A stretch of 64,000 bases of DNA, from positions 71,962,042 through 72,026,041 of the forward strand of contig NC_073746.1 of assembly GCF_029784135.1 (NCBI RefSeq), written 5' to 3'. The notes beneath the pieces are model-generated. The model saw only the letters and a list, made by a program, of their open reading frames with translations. It was not told where the DNA came from and searched no databases. The stretch's first letter is position 1, and every line of letters starts with the position of its first letter. A program made the position numbers and the translations under genes. The stretch is from Toxorhynchites rutilus septentrionalis. Its lineage: Eukaryota > Arthropoda > Insecta > Diptera > Culicidae. Shown here in pieces: positions 1 to 11,556 of the stretch.

Positions 1-1411
1 TCATATTGATTAGCATGCAACGTGCCTCATATGGAGGGAGATGGTATGGAGACCAGCCTAGTTTACGAAGTGCAAATAATAGAAATTGTTTTTGTACAGA
101 TTCAATTCTGTCTTCGTGTGAAGTTATGTAGGGGGACCATACAATACTACAGTATTCTAGAATTGATCTGACGTATGTTATATACAATGTTTTTATTGTG
201 TACGGATCGAGGAAATGGTAGTAACTAAAGCGTTTGATGATGCTCAACATATTATTTGCTCTATGGATGATTGTATTATAATGGTCAACGAAGGTTAGTT
301 TTGAATCTAAGACCACGCCTAAGTCTCTTACTCGTTGACATCCACAGATGGGTTGATTTCCCAGCTTAACACCATTGTTCAATGGTGTTCTTCTTCTCGT
401 AAAAGTCATCAAAGTGCATTTCCTAACATTGAGCTGTAATAAACTCACCAATGCACCAATTATAAACTATGTTAACTTCATTTTGGAATGGTTGATAGTC
501 TTCTTCATACTTTATTTCCATGTACAGCTTCATATCATCTGCGTAGATAAGTGCCTTATCACTATTAAGAAAAACGCAAACATCGTTAACAAATAAAATG
601 AACAAGAGTGGCCCCAAATGAGAGCCTTGAGGAACTCCGGATGTAACAAATATTGGTTTTGAAATTTTCCCATTAAACCTTACTATTTGCGTGCGGTCAG
701 TCAAATATGATTCTAACCATTAAAATAGCTTGACTTCTATCTCTATTTTTTGAAGTTTAAGAAGCAGTAATGGTATATGAACACGATCAAAAGCCTTACT
801 AAAGCCAGTGTATAGAGCTTCAGCTTGATTACCATTATCCATTGCATTCAAAGTGAATGTGACAAATTCCAGCAAATTTGTTGTTGTTGATCGTCCTTTG
901 AAAAAACCGTGTTGCTTATTTGTAATTCGTGTCTTTAGTTGTTGAAAAAGTTTTTGGTTTATTATGGCTTCAAAGGGTTTTTGGAATGCAAGAAATATTT
1001 GCTACTTGCTATTTTAAATTGCTACTTTGCTAATTGCTACGATAATTTCTTACATCGGATCTATTACCGGATTTGAATATAGGTACAAGAGAAGAGTTTT
1101 TCCATATTTTTGTGAACCTTTCTGATTCCAATGACTTATTGAATAGCCATAAAAGTGGATGAGTTAATACAGATGCCAAATTTTTTTATAAAAACCGGTG
1201 GAATTCCGTCAGGACCTGGCCCTTTTGAGGCATCAAGCTTATTCAATGCGTCAAAAATTTCAATGTAAGTGAGTTTTCTGACTCCAACATCACATGGAAA
1301 TTCTGGAAGAAATGCAAAGAAGTCACGATCTCGGACCTCCTCAGCTGTTTCAATATAAACTTCTTGAAAAAATGTTGCAAAGAGGATGCATTTTTTTCCT
1401 GGGTCATTCCC
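1..1411 (-). pseudogene. LINE reverse transcriptase, broken
   Basis: An RNA-directed DNA polymerase used for target-primed reverse transcription. The linker and RT entry motif KGPGPDGIPP lies near 1225-1195. The segment SGVPQGSHLGPLLF starts at 641 and the catalytic YADD box is at 545-534. Downstream, in another frame near 170-60, is a thumb-like stretch resembling ILQYCMVPL. Frameshifts near 423 and 720, and a damaged stretch at 960-1140 (between the RT entry motif and the palm, with TTGCTA-rich filler), mean no continuous protein is possible. It joins the endonuclease half once the 1412-2113 insertion is removed: the frame runs straight across the duplicated target site. Confidence 0.82.
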
Positions 1412-2113
1412 AATGAGGTACATATAGAGGTGAAGCAGTAGGCGAAATGTATCTGTATTGGCAAATATCGTGTCGTAATTATTTGCATTCAAAATGGAAT
1501 GTATATGGAAGAAACAAAACAATGTTGAAAGTACTCACGGTTACATGATAATTTCAGCCAAAATTCTCATGAAATCATTCAACTGGTTGTTTTTTAAAAG
1601 ATGACAATTATATCGTGGCTTATTTCGATTATTCATGTGGTAAAAAGGTCCAGAGAGCAGTCGTTTGCTCAGTTCTCGAAAGCAGTAACATTTTCCGTGA
1701 AATTTTGATTAATTGGCGATTATTATCTCACAACATACACACCGACACTGAGAGCCTTCGAAACGTCAACTTCATAACGGTAAAATAATGAAACTTCGAT
1801 TGTTCCTATGAACGTGGGGGAGTGAAAATGGCACATATAAATATCACTTTTATCCGTCTTTTTCGACGTGATTTCACAAATATTCACTCCACGCTATCAC
1901 TTCAGCCTCATATTCAGCGGGAGCTCTACAAAAATGTACGTTTTTAATTGATAAATTACTTCCTGAAAATAGTATTTTTACATGGATGCGATGGACAATC
2001 AAAGATAAACACAACGACTGACGTCACTATTTGCGAAATAGTTATGGCAGCCGATACAGTTATGCTATGTCGCTTGAAACTCGACCATCTTCATTACCTT
2101 TTTTCCAGGACAT
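1412..2113. mobile_element. 702-bp insertion of an unnamed repeat family, flanked by a 12-bp target duplication
   Basis: The 12-mer TGGGTCATTCCC occurs at 1400-1411 and 2114-2125, exactly flanking this segment. Removing one copy plus the segment restores the LINE reading frame (...DDTVGNDPGKK...), so the boundaries are well fixed. A diverged second copy lies at about 53197-53785; it shares the start AATGAGGTACATAT and internal blocks such as TTTAATAGATGACAATTG and ATATTCAGCGGGA. I see no coding capacity, no convincing terminal inverted repeat and no poly-A tail, so the class is unknown. Confidence 0.75.
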
Positions 2114-2125
2114 TGGGTCATTCCC

Positions 2126-3400
2126 CACGGTATCGTCAAGGTGCATGCGTGATGGAAAACCATTGCTTTTCAATTTTGTTTTTATGTAATTAAAGAAACT
2201 TTTCGGGTTAGACTTTATGTCCGACTCTGTTTTTAAGTTGTAATCTTCAAAAGCGATTTTAACAGTTGAGTGGAGCTGTTCGCAAATGTTCAGATATTTT
2301 TCGAGATTAGTGTCAGATTTGAATTTCTTATAAATTTTTTGTGCCTTCCGTTTTTTTTATTTTTTAGATTCTTTATGTTTTGATTAAACCAAATCGGATA
2401 CTTTGTGTTTATTTTTCTCCTTTTTCGTCTAGTTGGTATCTCCTCCTCTATAATTTCATTGATTATCGAGTAAAAAGTCGTCACTGCTACTTCAATGTTT
2501 TCCACACTTCTATTTGCTTTGCTTTAGTGTAATCAGAGACTTCCTCGAATTCATATTCAAATGGTTTTTGGGTGTTATCTATTAATATAGAATATTCGAT
2601 AGCTGTGTGGAAGGCTTCATTTTTCCAATGTGCAGTTAATGATTCAGTCACACAAAAATCTTCGGTCATATTTGTCAACAAGAACAAGCATTTCTGTAGA
2701 TTATGAACATTGTTTATTTGATTCAACCCTAGACCGGCTATTTTATCAAAAATAAATTGCAGAGTCTTATTATCACCAACAACTGGAAGCAAGATAAATT
2801 CATTGTCAAAATCAGTGATAAAGTCCGCATTTCGTTGATTGAAATCTCCGTATATATGGATTTTTGATTCTGGCGCCAAGGAAGATAAAATATTTTTAGC
2901 AACTTCGAAGAATTTCTCATAACAACTAATTTGAGCACGATCAGGGGGGAAGTAAACAGATGCAAATATATGTATCTCTCCCGCAATGAGTGCTTTGACC
3001 CACACATGCTCAAACTCGTCGAATTCTGTTGTTGGAATATGTTCTGAATTTATTAATGAATTAATAGCACCGCCTCCCGATTTTTTATGGGATTTGTGAA
3101 GTTTACGGTCATCTCTGAAGACATTAAAACGATTTCCGAATACTTCTTCGCTTCTAACACTATCATCCCAACTTGTCTCTGTGGCCATAATTATCGAGAA
3201 AGAAGAATTCAGAATATTAATTTGGATTTCTTTCATTTTAAGTGGACTTTTCATACGGTTGAAATTTCGACAACATTTAGTTGTTGCGGCGAGGAAATTT
3301 GATCATTATCTACTACTTGGTATGACGAGGCATCCAAATTGTTAAAACTTACTACTTCTCCTTGGTGTGAAGATAACAATTCATTATCTTCTGGAAATCT
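2126..3400 (-). pseudogene. LINE AP-type endonuclease and linker, broken
   Basis: The long frame from 3254 down to 2487 shows endonuclease motifs: ETSWDDSV (metal-binding E), a DFNQ motif in IYGDFNQRN, and a SVYFPP-like strand between them. It continues in another frame (2505-2290, basic RRKRRKIN segment) and then in KVNPKSFFNYIKTK, the linker typical of LINEs before the RT. A stop separates the first coding stretch (about 3400-3260) from the rest. Nicking of host DNA to prime reverse transcription is the family role; this copy is inactive. Confidence 0.8.
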
Positions 3401-3419
3401 TGCCATTTCGGTTAATAAC

Positions 3420-4347
3420 CTAGAAAGTTCGTGTTGACATATTATTTATAAAATTCTGCAGAACGGATTTCTCGATATTTTCCCATGTCTCCGACATCGC
3501 GGCCTTGAGCTCATCAATCGTGATGTACCGCTTCCCCTCAGAGTAGATTCTGTGTACAAGGTTCCCTCTAAGATTTTCAACAGGATTCAAGTCTGGAGAG
3601 CGAGCGAAAATTAAGTTTTTGATCCTTAATCCCTTGCTTAGTTTCCTCGATGGTATGAATAGTAGCATTGTTTTACTGGAATGTGAAATTTTGGCGACGA
3701 TATCTACACAAGAGGGTTCCAGAATATGTATGCAACCCTTGCTATTCTTTTTGAATGATGTGAACTGTTCCTCCTTCGTAAACCACGTAAATCACGCTAG
3801 TACCCATTGAAACCATCAGAACCATCCAAATTGAAAGTTAAAACTAAATAAAAATGCCGTCTTACATTGAATAACTTTCAGATATGGTATATAGAAAAAT
3901 GTATGCTTTTGAAAACGTTCTTTGTCATAACATACCATGTTCCACTGTCATGTGAGCTTTGGCAAAACTTAGACATCTTCCGATGTGAGATGTAAGAGGT
4001 GTAAGAGGCGTAAGATTAAGAGCCTTTTAAGTCCTCTTTATGCAAGGATTTTTTAACAAAACTTGAAGAATGGTCTCCCGGGAAACATTTTAATTCAAAG
4101 ATTGCTTTATTTGCATAAGCGATTTTGAGGTATTCGAAGCTGTTCTAACTAATTCCCGCTTATCCCAATCAGAGAACTTCAATTTATGTGGAGTTCCCTT
4201 CTTCTTATCATATCCTTGAGGATTCGCTAAATAATTGAGCACTACTTGATGGGATCGTCCAATCCACCGAGCAATTTCAAAATTTTATTGGTGAAATGCA
4301 TCGATTTGTCTTTCTTCTCTCTCGGTGAGCACTTTTCCCCTCAGCAT
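3420..4347 (-). pseudogene. Tc3/Tc1-like transposase relic
   Basis: A DDE cut-and-paste transposase of the Tc1 group. The start ATG is at 4347-4345, followed by MLRGKVLTERE and a helix-turn-helix region (ARWIGRSHQVVLNYL), with stops at the 15th or so codon and later. The middle retains fragments resembling KAHMTVEH, DLRFTKEEQ and NNATIHTIEETK. The C-terminus is clear: RSPDLNPVENLRG, holding the third catalytic residue, then ISTR-like MSTRTF before the stop at 3420-3422. Multiple frameshifts between 3668 and 4080 make it a dead copy. Terminal inverted repeats were not resolved. Confidence 0.82.
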
Positions 4348-4456
4348 TTTCTAGATTTATTGATCAAAACAACTAAAACAAAGGAAAATGTAACTGGTCC
4401 TATATTAATTTGACACTTGGAAAATAGAAAAACATTTGTTTACGATCAGCTCTTTT

Positions 4457-4481
4457 ACACACACACACACACACACACACA
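4457..4481. repeat. (AC)n microsatellite
   Basis: A run of alternating A and C directly beside the TA target site of the foldback element that begins at 4484. Confidence 0.95.
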
Positions 4482-4739
4482 TACACTGCGTTTCACAACT
4501 GTAGAATCACTATTTTTTTCTGAGTTTCCAGAGATATGTAAAAAATCGGTTAAATTGAAGTATATAGTGTAGAATATAACAACTATCTTCATTTAAAAGT
4601 CTGGCCATTTGAACTTTTTTGTGTTCAGACGCGAAACATTCAAAAAACAAAAATTCCAGTGTTTCATAACTATAGAACCAGATGGAAAAACTTCGTAGGT
4701 CATTTTTAGTTCTCAATCAGTTCAAATAACCCATTTGGG

Positions 4740-5113
4740 GTGGTTTAGACCAAGCTGAACCATGTTGCAATGTGCATCTCTTTCTACGCAGATGATACTG
4801 CTCGTTTGAGCTCTTCAAATCCCTCATACTGCTTGTAAGCTGCATCTACTATTCGTACGATCACTCCTCATTAGTTCTTGATAGGGTTTTGATTTGGTAA
4901 ACAAGCTGACCAATCCAGAATCTGAAGTCCTTATTCATCCAATCATGCCTTGACATTCCGGATGTTATGAATTGATGCCAAATCACCCAATTATCACGGT
5001 GTTTTTGATGCAAAAACAGAAGTAAATGATTCTGGAGTACTTCATTGCACTTCTGACTGTACATTGGTGTTGATGAAAAGCTATCTGAACCAGGCCGTTT
5101 TGAAAATATTTTC
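4740..5113 (-). pseudogene. Tc1-like transposase C-terminal fragment, left arm
   Basis: The minus-strand frame shows FLHQKHRDNWVIWHQ, then FWIGQLVYQIKTLSRTN, a decayed form of the block around SPDLNPIEN in Tc1 transposases, followed by a tail matching VDAAYKQYEGFEEL in another frame. It is the inverted twin of the fragment at 5334-5740. It cannot encode a transposase. Confidence 0.65.
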
Positions 5114-5333
5114 CTCAAGCCATCAAACTGTCGCCTGCAAAGTTACGAGTTGAAAACTTACATGACACGTTCCGTAAGTCTTTCCAGTATGAAGAAATTC
5201 TATTCAAGTGGGATTTCTTTTTATCGAAGAAGTTCTCCTGGAATAGTGAAACCCATGGCATTAGCTTCTACATTAGTTTTTTGACCCGCAGTAATGGAGA
5301 TGAGATATTTAATGTTTGGGGACAATTTTCTAA

Positions 5334-5740
5334 AAAAGACCTGGTTTAGGTAGCTTACCATCAACACAAATGAACAGTCAGAGGTACAACGAAGTACTTC
5401 AGAATCATTTACTGCTGTTTTTACATCAAAAACTATGTGATAATTGAGTAATTTGGCATCAATTAAAAAAATTCGGAAATTCATGGCATGGTTTGGTGAA
5501 AAAGGGCTTCAGATTCTGAACTGGTCAGCTTGTTTAGCAGATCAAACCCAATCAAGAACTAATGTGGAGTGATCGTACGAATAGTAGATGCAGCTTACAA
5601 GCAGTATGAGGGATTTGAAGAGCTTAAAGGAGCAGTATCATCTACGTGTATAGAAACACACTACAACACGGCGCAGCTTGGTCAAAACCACCCCAAATGG
5701 GTTATTTGAACTGATTGAGAACTAAAGATGAGCTACAAAT
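5334..5740 (+). pseudogene. Tc1-like transposase C-terminal fragment, right arm
   Basis: Plus-strand frames give AWFGEKGLQILNWSACL (block before the third catalytic residue), then, after frameshifts, IVDAAYKQYEGFEELKGAV, the usual C-terminal helix of Tc1 transposases. It duplicates the left-arm fragment in inverted orientation, with independent substitutions, so the palindrome is old. Confidence 0.65.
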
Positions 5741-6309
5741 GATAAAATTATTGTAATTCATTTGAAAATGACGTTAATTTTGTAAAGGAGTGAGAGTTTT
5801 CCATCTGGTTCTATAGTTATGAAACACTGGAATTTTTGTTTTTTGAATGTTTCGCGCCTGAACACAACAATAAAGTTCAAATGACCAGTCTTTTAAGTGA
5901 AGATAGTTGTTATATCCTACACTATATACTTCAATTCAACCGGCTTCTTACATGTCTCTGAAAACTCAGAAAAAATAGTGGTTCTATAGTTGTGAAACGC
6001 AGTGTATGAAATCCATACAGTGTATGGTAGTCTCCAATACCAATACACTAGAATATAAATTGAAGCATTATTTGTGTACAATGACACAAAGCAGCAAAAC
6101 CATCACCTGGTCTTATAGAAGTTAGACAGAGTGCAGAATTAAGGAAACACGTTATTATATTCTAGTAAAAATATAGTTAGGAGTTGGGCTCATTTAAACC
6201 TATTAGCAAATTCGTTTTTGAACCTGGGTAAGTTCCAAACTGACTCTGTAATAAAAAAAAAGTTTTCGAGTTCACGAATGCGGCGATTTGTTGGTGTGCG
6301 TTACAGAGT

Positions 6310-6475
6310 CTGAGTTGTTTATATTCGCGATGGAAAATTTACAGTGTCGACGTCTGGTGGCGACAATCGTGCTTGGGAGGGAAATTACTCTCTACCAGAT
6401 TAGCAGGGGGAAGGCAGTTTTAAAAAGTTAAAATTTGAATGAAATTTTCATTTATAATTAGCATTTACGAAGCGA
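6310..6475 (-). repeat. Relic copy of the Harbinger 5' repeat
   Basis: Read on the minus strand, this stretch resembles the tandemly duplicated segment found upstream of the Harbinger transposase at 18419-19266. Shared blocks include CGTCTGGTGGCGAC (as written on plus), CCAGATTAG and AGTTTTAAAA...TTTGAATGAAA. It suggests a decayed Harbinger copy or a separate repeat captured by that element. Confidence 0.5.
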
Positions 6476-7780
6476 AATCCGTAACTATTTTCGCCACCCA
6501 ATGAATGCACATGAAGCCTTGTGCCATTAACACGAATATACCATACAAAATTAGAATTCAAATTGGATTCCGGTTCCAATAATACGGCAATAAAAGCAGT
6601 TAGATTTTTATTTTAATAACTTTCATTTTTAGATTTTTCAAAACAACACTCACAACTTGACAGTTTGATATAGTTGTATTGGTGAACCCGAGTGCGAACC
6701 CGTGATACATCTCAGTCCGAACAAGGGATGCCATTTCTTCACCATCATATCGGAGGAAACTAAAATTCATAACTGACTTTTGAACAAAGTTTGACAGCTT
6801 ATTCAATGTTTATTTGGCATTGTTATATAGCGCATTTAGTTAAACTTACCTTGAGGTTTTGAAGTTTATTTCAATAATTGTGTTTGAAAGACCTAGGTTA
6901 GTCTATTGTATAGTATAGGCCCAAAACAATACAATGTCACAATCATTTGAATTCTCGAGCGTAAAAGAATTAATGTCTTCTAGAGACAATATGTATTCAG
7001 ACCGCTTGAAGTTTCCAGAATTTGAAGTAAAAGTCGCTTTGTTGTTGAATTTATTCTGTATGCATGTGGATTTTCTGCTTGAAAATTTCAATAAAGCAAG
7101 TGAATGAACCCGAGACAAAAGTCTCCGTTGATTATTAAGAACAAAAGTAAACAAGTGACACTGATCAAGAAGCAAGCGAATGAAACTGAGACAAAAGTCC
7201 TACTTCTTTTGATGCTATTTTCGACTGATAGTTAGAATTTGATGAAAATAACATCTCACAAAAACTCACGCACGCTATCATACTGAAATGTCTTCACATA
7301 TTTCATAATGTCTTCATAAAATCAAATGTCTTCACTTTAAGTCAAATGTCTTCAAAATGAACCCAACAGCTTTCGAGTTGAACCGAGTGCGAAACTAGGT
7401 TGAAACTGAGTGAATTAAAAAAAACGTTTTGACAGCAGTTATGTTGGAACTGGTGCGAACACAGGTTGAAACTGAACCAGTTTTGCGTTTGCAAACGCTT
7501 TATGGGTTGAATTGAGGGTCATTCTGTTTGCTCTTGGAGCATCTTGAGTAGAGCAGCCAATTGCAAGTGCGCTGGTTGCAAGAAACATGATGGATGAATA
7601 GAAGTAGGAATGTGATGTGAGACGAGAGATTTGTACAATTCGATTTTACTCAATTATTTTAACTCTACCTTAAGAACAACATGTTTTTAAAACCTTTTTG
7701 ACTACATGAATAATGTAAAACTTAAAAAGTAATCTTTTTATTAGTTTAATCATCCTGAATACTCCTGTAGACCTCAAAAT
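6476..7780. other. AT-rich non-coding stretch, no gene recognised
   Basis: No splice-bounded or family-matching reading frame is visible. Short motifs such as GAGACAAAAGTC recur at about 7112 and 7189, and variants of GTGCGAAC...GGTTGAAACTG recur at 7380-7480, pointing to decayed repeats. Confidence 0.5.
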
Positions 7781-9600
7781 ATGTTGACCCAAATGATCAC
7801 ATCTCGAAAATATGTCACAATCGGCCAATCAGCTTGCCCTGCAATAAAATGCCAATATTTGAAATTAACCAACATTTCGACCAAAACCCCAGAAGCCATC
7901 ACTCGAGTTCCACCCATTAGTTCAGCGATTCAAGTCACCCTCATCTTCGGCCGACGAAGGTCGTTACGCGATTCGAATATTTTATCCTTTTCGACTTGCC
8001 TCGTCTTCACTGTAATGCTTTGCTGTGAGTATTTTTGTAACACGGCGGCATATCTTTCACCTGAAAACGCCTTCTCCTCGCGCAGACACACCCTCTCACT
8101 CTCTCTTTCTTTGCCTCCCACAACCAGCCGGCCCGCATTCGTTTCATTCATAAAAGGAAATTTGCTTCGAGGGCCGGTGGTTCCGTCATCATCGTCAGCA
8201 TTGATTTTCTGCTCTTTGCCGCTGCCGCACACACACAAATAAAAACGGCCCACCTCGGAGCGGGCTTACGCCTGAAGTTTCCTGGTATTACCGAGTCATT
8301 CGTGTGCAATACTGGAAGATTTGATCTTAGCTTTTTTTATGGCCCTTGGCGCACAGGTGGAATTGATTGAATCTTCCTCTGGGGGAGGAGGAGTTTTCGG
8401 GGGAATTTTATTAGTTGCCTTCCGTAACAGAGGCAAAGACGTTGAATAATTTAGAACACAACGGAACAGCATGGTATGGTATTGTTCCTGGCTCCATGTG
8501 ACTGCGATTGTATCGATTGTGGTTATTTGGGATTCCGTCGAAGGCATAATTTGCTTCGTGGCATGATGTGTGTGAACCCAAGCGAATGTTTGGTCTGGTT
8601 ATTTAGCTGTCTAGCTGACATATTTGAAGTTGTGAAACTAATTGGTTTGTAAGGTGCGAATAAGGGCGTTACAGACCCATTTCAATCAATTCAACCAGGA
8701 AAGTGCTGATATATTCTAATCAGTGTAATGAACATTCCATATAAGTATCCTTACAATTGAAGTGGCTCTTATCCCTTTCCACTCGAAGTGTGGGTTGATG
8801 AATAATGGAATCTCAACAAGTTTATCATTTATCCCAAGTGTTAACAGTTACACATTTTTCATACGAAACCCAACGCTATTCAGCTATGCAAATCGCGTTC
8901 CGTTGATTGAGCGGCTGCGTACAACCTGCATGTTTTCTCTAATTGGCATCCAGTCATTGCGGCGGTGGAACATTTTACCATTGCTCGAGATAGTCGTCCA
9001 CACATCTGTGTGTGGCACTTTCCACCCCCTCGAGCAGATAAGATATGCTAATAAACTAATGGGCCTGCCTGGATCCCGTGATCCAGAGTTTCGCGTAGGA
9101 GCTAGACTGAACGGATTTGCGTGTGCTTCAGGTATTGCAGGCATTTCCAGAAAGACCGCAGCCAACGCGGGAGGTTAGGTGTATCCATTATTCGCAAGTC
9201 CGCCGCACAAGTTTCACCCGCGGGGCCCGCGTGGTCTGTGCCGTCCACTGGGGAAATGATACCCGCTTGTTACTTTTACTGTTTGGTGAGTGTTTTCGCA
9301 GCACATCGAGATAAATTATCAACCTACAATTTCTGTGACCCACGAGTGCTTGGTTTCTTCTGTTGGTTTTATGGCTTACCGATCAGGAGGGAAGAAAAGC
9401 TGCACTACACACGAATTAATCGCCACCGATAATCTATGCTCTATGAAGAGAAATAAATCTCCCTCTGACCGGTTCTAACGACTTCTGCAATTTTGTTGGC
9501 GAATTTTTGAAGGGATCATACAATCTGTGTGGGAAAAGTAAGACATAACAGACAGTTCTTAGGCGAACAAGTGACTGCGCAGGAAACGTGGGTATAAATT
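7781..9600. other. GC-richer single-copy-looking island, no gene recognised
   Basis: This block lacks the transposon motifs of its neighbours and has higher GC. The open frames in it (for example 7781-8242 and 8762-9178) match no family I know and lack convincing splice sites. AT-rich clusters such as AGATAAGATATGCTAATAAAC near 9040 and the perfect palindrome GGATCCCGTGATCC near 9071 could be regulatory. Intronic or intergenic host DNA is the likeliest reading. Confidence 0.45.
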
Positions 9601-9914
9601 TGCAAATTTGATTACGCCTTGTGTTAATATTTTATACAACCTTTGGTGGCATTGGCCTGATGGCTCAAGGCCGATATTGCAGTTTAATGGGATTCATCTT
9701 TTTCCAAGGCACTTACGTTTTTTGAGAAACTTCGCTTTCTCAACGTCGTATTCCTTGCGTCATTTTGATCAGTATTTAGTTGAGAGCCGTATGTCGAAAC
9801 ATCCATCACGAACGACCCTTACTGCTCGACCATGCGAGCTTCTCCGGTATTATCCACAAATATTTGTAGGGGTCAGGAGTCCGATCGAACTAAACACCAA
9901 GTACAGGGCGGACT

Positions 9915-10455
9915 GTCATACAATTGAAACACAAATTTCTGGAGGTTTTAGGGAGCAATAAATGTTATTATGGTGGTTTGACACTCCTTTCGTCTCGCTA
10001 AAGAGGAGGGAGGTGGGGGAAGTTGGAAGTTGCTGGACAACTCAAGAACCAATCAAACAAATGGAATCAAACTTAGCATATAGAGGTTTTTGGGGTCGAT
10101 AAACGTTTCTATGGTAGTTCGACACTCCTCCTCCCCTCTCTAAAGGAAGACCCCCATACAAATGAAACACAAATTTTTGCGTAACTCGAGAATTAATCAA
10201 ACAAATGAAACCAAATTTGACATGTGGAGGTTTTAGGGTGCAATAAACGTTTCTATGGTGGTTCGACACTCTTGCCCTCTCTCTAAGGGGAGGCAAATGA
10301 AACACAAATTACAAAACAAAATCTGCATACCTCGAGAACTATTCAAGCAAATGGAGCCAAATTTGGGATGTGAGGGTTTTTGGATACGATGTGGTTTCTA
10401 TGATGGTATGACACCCCTCCCTTCTCTGGAATGGAGAGGGGGTTCCATAAAAATA
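9915..10455. repeat. Minisatellite, about 4 copies of a 140-145 bp unit
   Basis: The anchor GAGGTTTT(A/T)GGG recurs at about 9941, 10082, 10227 and 10372. Each is followed by AATAAACGTTTCTATGG, TTCGACACTCC, a CT-rich segment and GAAACACAAATT. Units are diverged from one another. It lies just upstream of the Helitron at 10672. Confidence 0.85.
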
Positions 10456-10671
10456 TAAATATTCCAACCAAACATGACAACTGAAAATTTTTAGAAAACT
10501 TCTTTCAGAGTGGGGAAATTCGATTCGAAAAATTCAATTCGCATGTGTTCTACAATTACGTATTGACGAGCGTTGTTAGTCCATTTGACGTTCGCGGTAA
10601 CGAAATTGATCTTCGTTCGAAAGTGGGAATGGATTTTAATGTGATATAATGCACTCCTACATCGTCTTCTA

Positions 10672-11555
10672 TCTATATGAAAAAAATGGATCGCCGAATG
10701 CGTTGATAAGAGCAAAACTCAAGAAAGGAGTTGTCCGATTTAGGTCTGTCTTCATTATATCATATTTTCTGTATCAAACATTTATTCCATATAACGGAGA
10801 AACATGTTATTTGCAATGGATGAAAAATCTTGTACGAGAATTTTTTCTGAAAAAAAATTGATATTATAATGTCGAGTTTTTATAGGGGGTCTCCGTAGCC
10901 ACATTGGTTGCGCGTTCGCTTAGTAAGCGATCGATCGTGAGTTCAAAACTCAGGACCCTCATTGACCATCTTTGTGTTGTTACAGAATAGCTACGTCCAC
11001 GCAACAATCATCAGCGATGGAGATCGATCCACGGTCGAAATAAGATCGATTCATCCATACAACTGCTCTGCTCTGCAAGACACATCGGGCTGCTGTTCTA
11101 TAAATAACTCAACAATGATCATTCAACTGTCTCCGCTGTCCGGTGGTCCAACTGGATAATGGAAGAACAGAAAGAATACTCTTACGCCTAAATGGCTACT
11201 GTGTGAATGTACCATATGTAATGGTATAGAAGGAATACTGGCGAATGACAACTGTGTAATGTGCTAATTATAGATATATGATAACCATGTGACATGTACA
11301 CGATTAAAATTCGGCTCTGTTACAGCTAAAATGCTAATGAGCCTTAAAATAAATAAATGGGATAAAAAAAAATAATGTCGAGTTTTGGTGGAAGTACTGA
11401 AATTTTAAAGTAAAAAGTAATGTTAAAGGGTAGATTAGAAGATCAATCAATGAACAATTCTGCGTTGGTCCCATGAACGTGCGCTTAGTAAGAAAATGTG
11501 GATGTGATAACGAAAAATAAATTTTGGGCGGGACGAAGTTTGCCGAGTCAGCTAG
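10672..11555 (+). mobile_element. Non-autonomous Helitron carrying a SINE
   Basis: The 5' end TCTATATGAAAAAAATGG starts just after an A at 10671. The 3' end GGCGGGACGAAGTTTGCC..CAGCTAG stops at 11555 and is followed by T, so the insertion lies between A and T as Helitrons require. GC-rich sequence capable of a short hairpin precedes CTAG. There is no Rep/helicase coding sequence. A SINE (10881-11372) split it later. Its 3' end abuts a pogo-like fragment exactly. Confidence 0.75.
10881..11372 (+). mobile_element. tRNA-headed SINE, family A, with 14-bp target duplication
   Basis: TAATGTCGAGTTTT flanks it at 10867-10880 and 11373-11386. The head has a pol III A-box-like TAGCCACATTGG and a B-box-like GAGTTCAAAACTC, followed by a body of about 400 bp and an A-rich end with AATAAATAAAT. 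Related copies are at 63221-63870 (minus) and, degraded, at 48087-48355. The Aedes SINE Feilai is one candidate name, but I cannot confirm it from sequence alone. Confidence 0.88.
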
Positions 11556-11556
11556 T

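Larger units (their letters stand above)
1..3415 (-). mobile_element. Jockey-like non-LTR retrotransposon (LINE), 3' end beyond the window
   Basis: Read on the minus strand, the segment holds an AP-type endonuclease (about 3254-2500), a linker (2505-1140) and a reverse transcriptase (about 1240-20), in the order typical of jockey-group LINEs. The copy has several frameshifts and stops and has lost part of the RT around 960-1140. It continues past position 1, so the 3' tail is not visible. A 702-bp foreign segment interrupts it at 1412-2113. The jockey-group assignment rests on the SGVPQGSHLGPLLF and YADD blocks and the general spacing; a neighbouring clade such as CR1 is possible. Confidence 0.85.
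4484..6004. mobile_element. Foldback Tc1-type element with arms of about 640-670 bp
   Basis: Both ends read CACTGCGTTTCACAAC inward, with TA at 4482-4483 and 6005-6006 as the duplicated target. The inverted repeat is not only terminal: 4484-5113 matches the reverse complement of 5334-6004 almost throughout, leaving a centre of about 220 bp. Each arm contains the 3' part of a Tc1-type transposase reading inward from its own end. A second copy, with the same left arm and centre, enters the window at 62647. Transcription through it would give a long hairpin RNA. The Tc1 assignment comes from the TA target and the coding remnants. Confidence 0.85.

Noticed and set aside
1948..2193. 81-codon plus frame inside the inserted repeat
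   Set aside because: It crosses the insertion border into the LINE, so it cannot be a real gene of either.
7781..8242. 153-codon open frame on plus, with an overlapping minus frame
   Set aside because: Composition is low-complexity (runs of L/S/P from CT-rich DNA) and overlaps an antisense frame; no family match.
8762..9432. Overlapping plus-strand frames in the first island
   Set aside because: No homology recognised, no good splice sites, and several frames open at once.
9915..10455. CRISPR-like repeat array
   Set aside because: Eukaryotic context, units of 140 bp or more that diverge throughout, no short constant repeat with unique spacers.
10895..10960. Functional tRNA genes at the SINE heads (also 19452, 34530, 63805)
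   Set aside because: Only box A and box B similarity is present; cloverleaf pairing is poor and each is followed by a SINE body and, for two families, flanked by insertion duplications.
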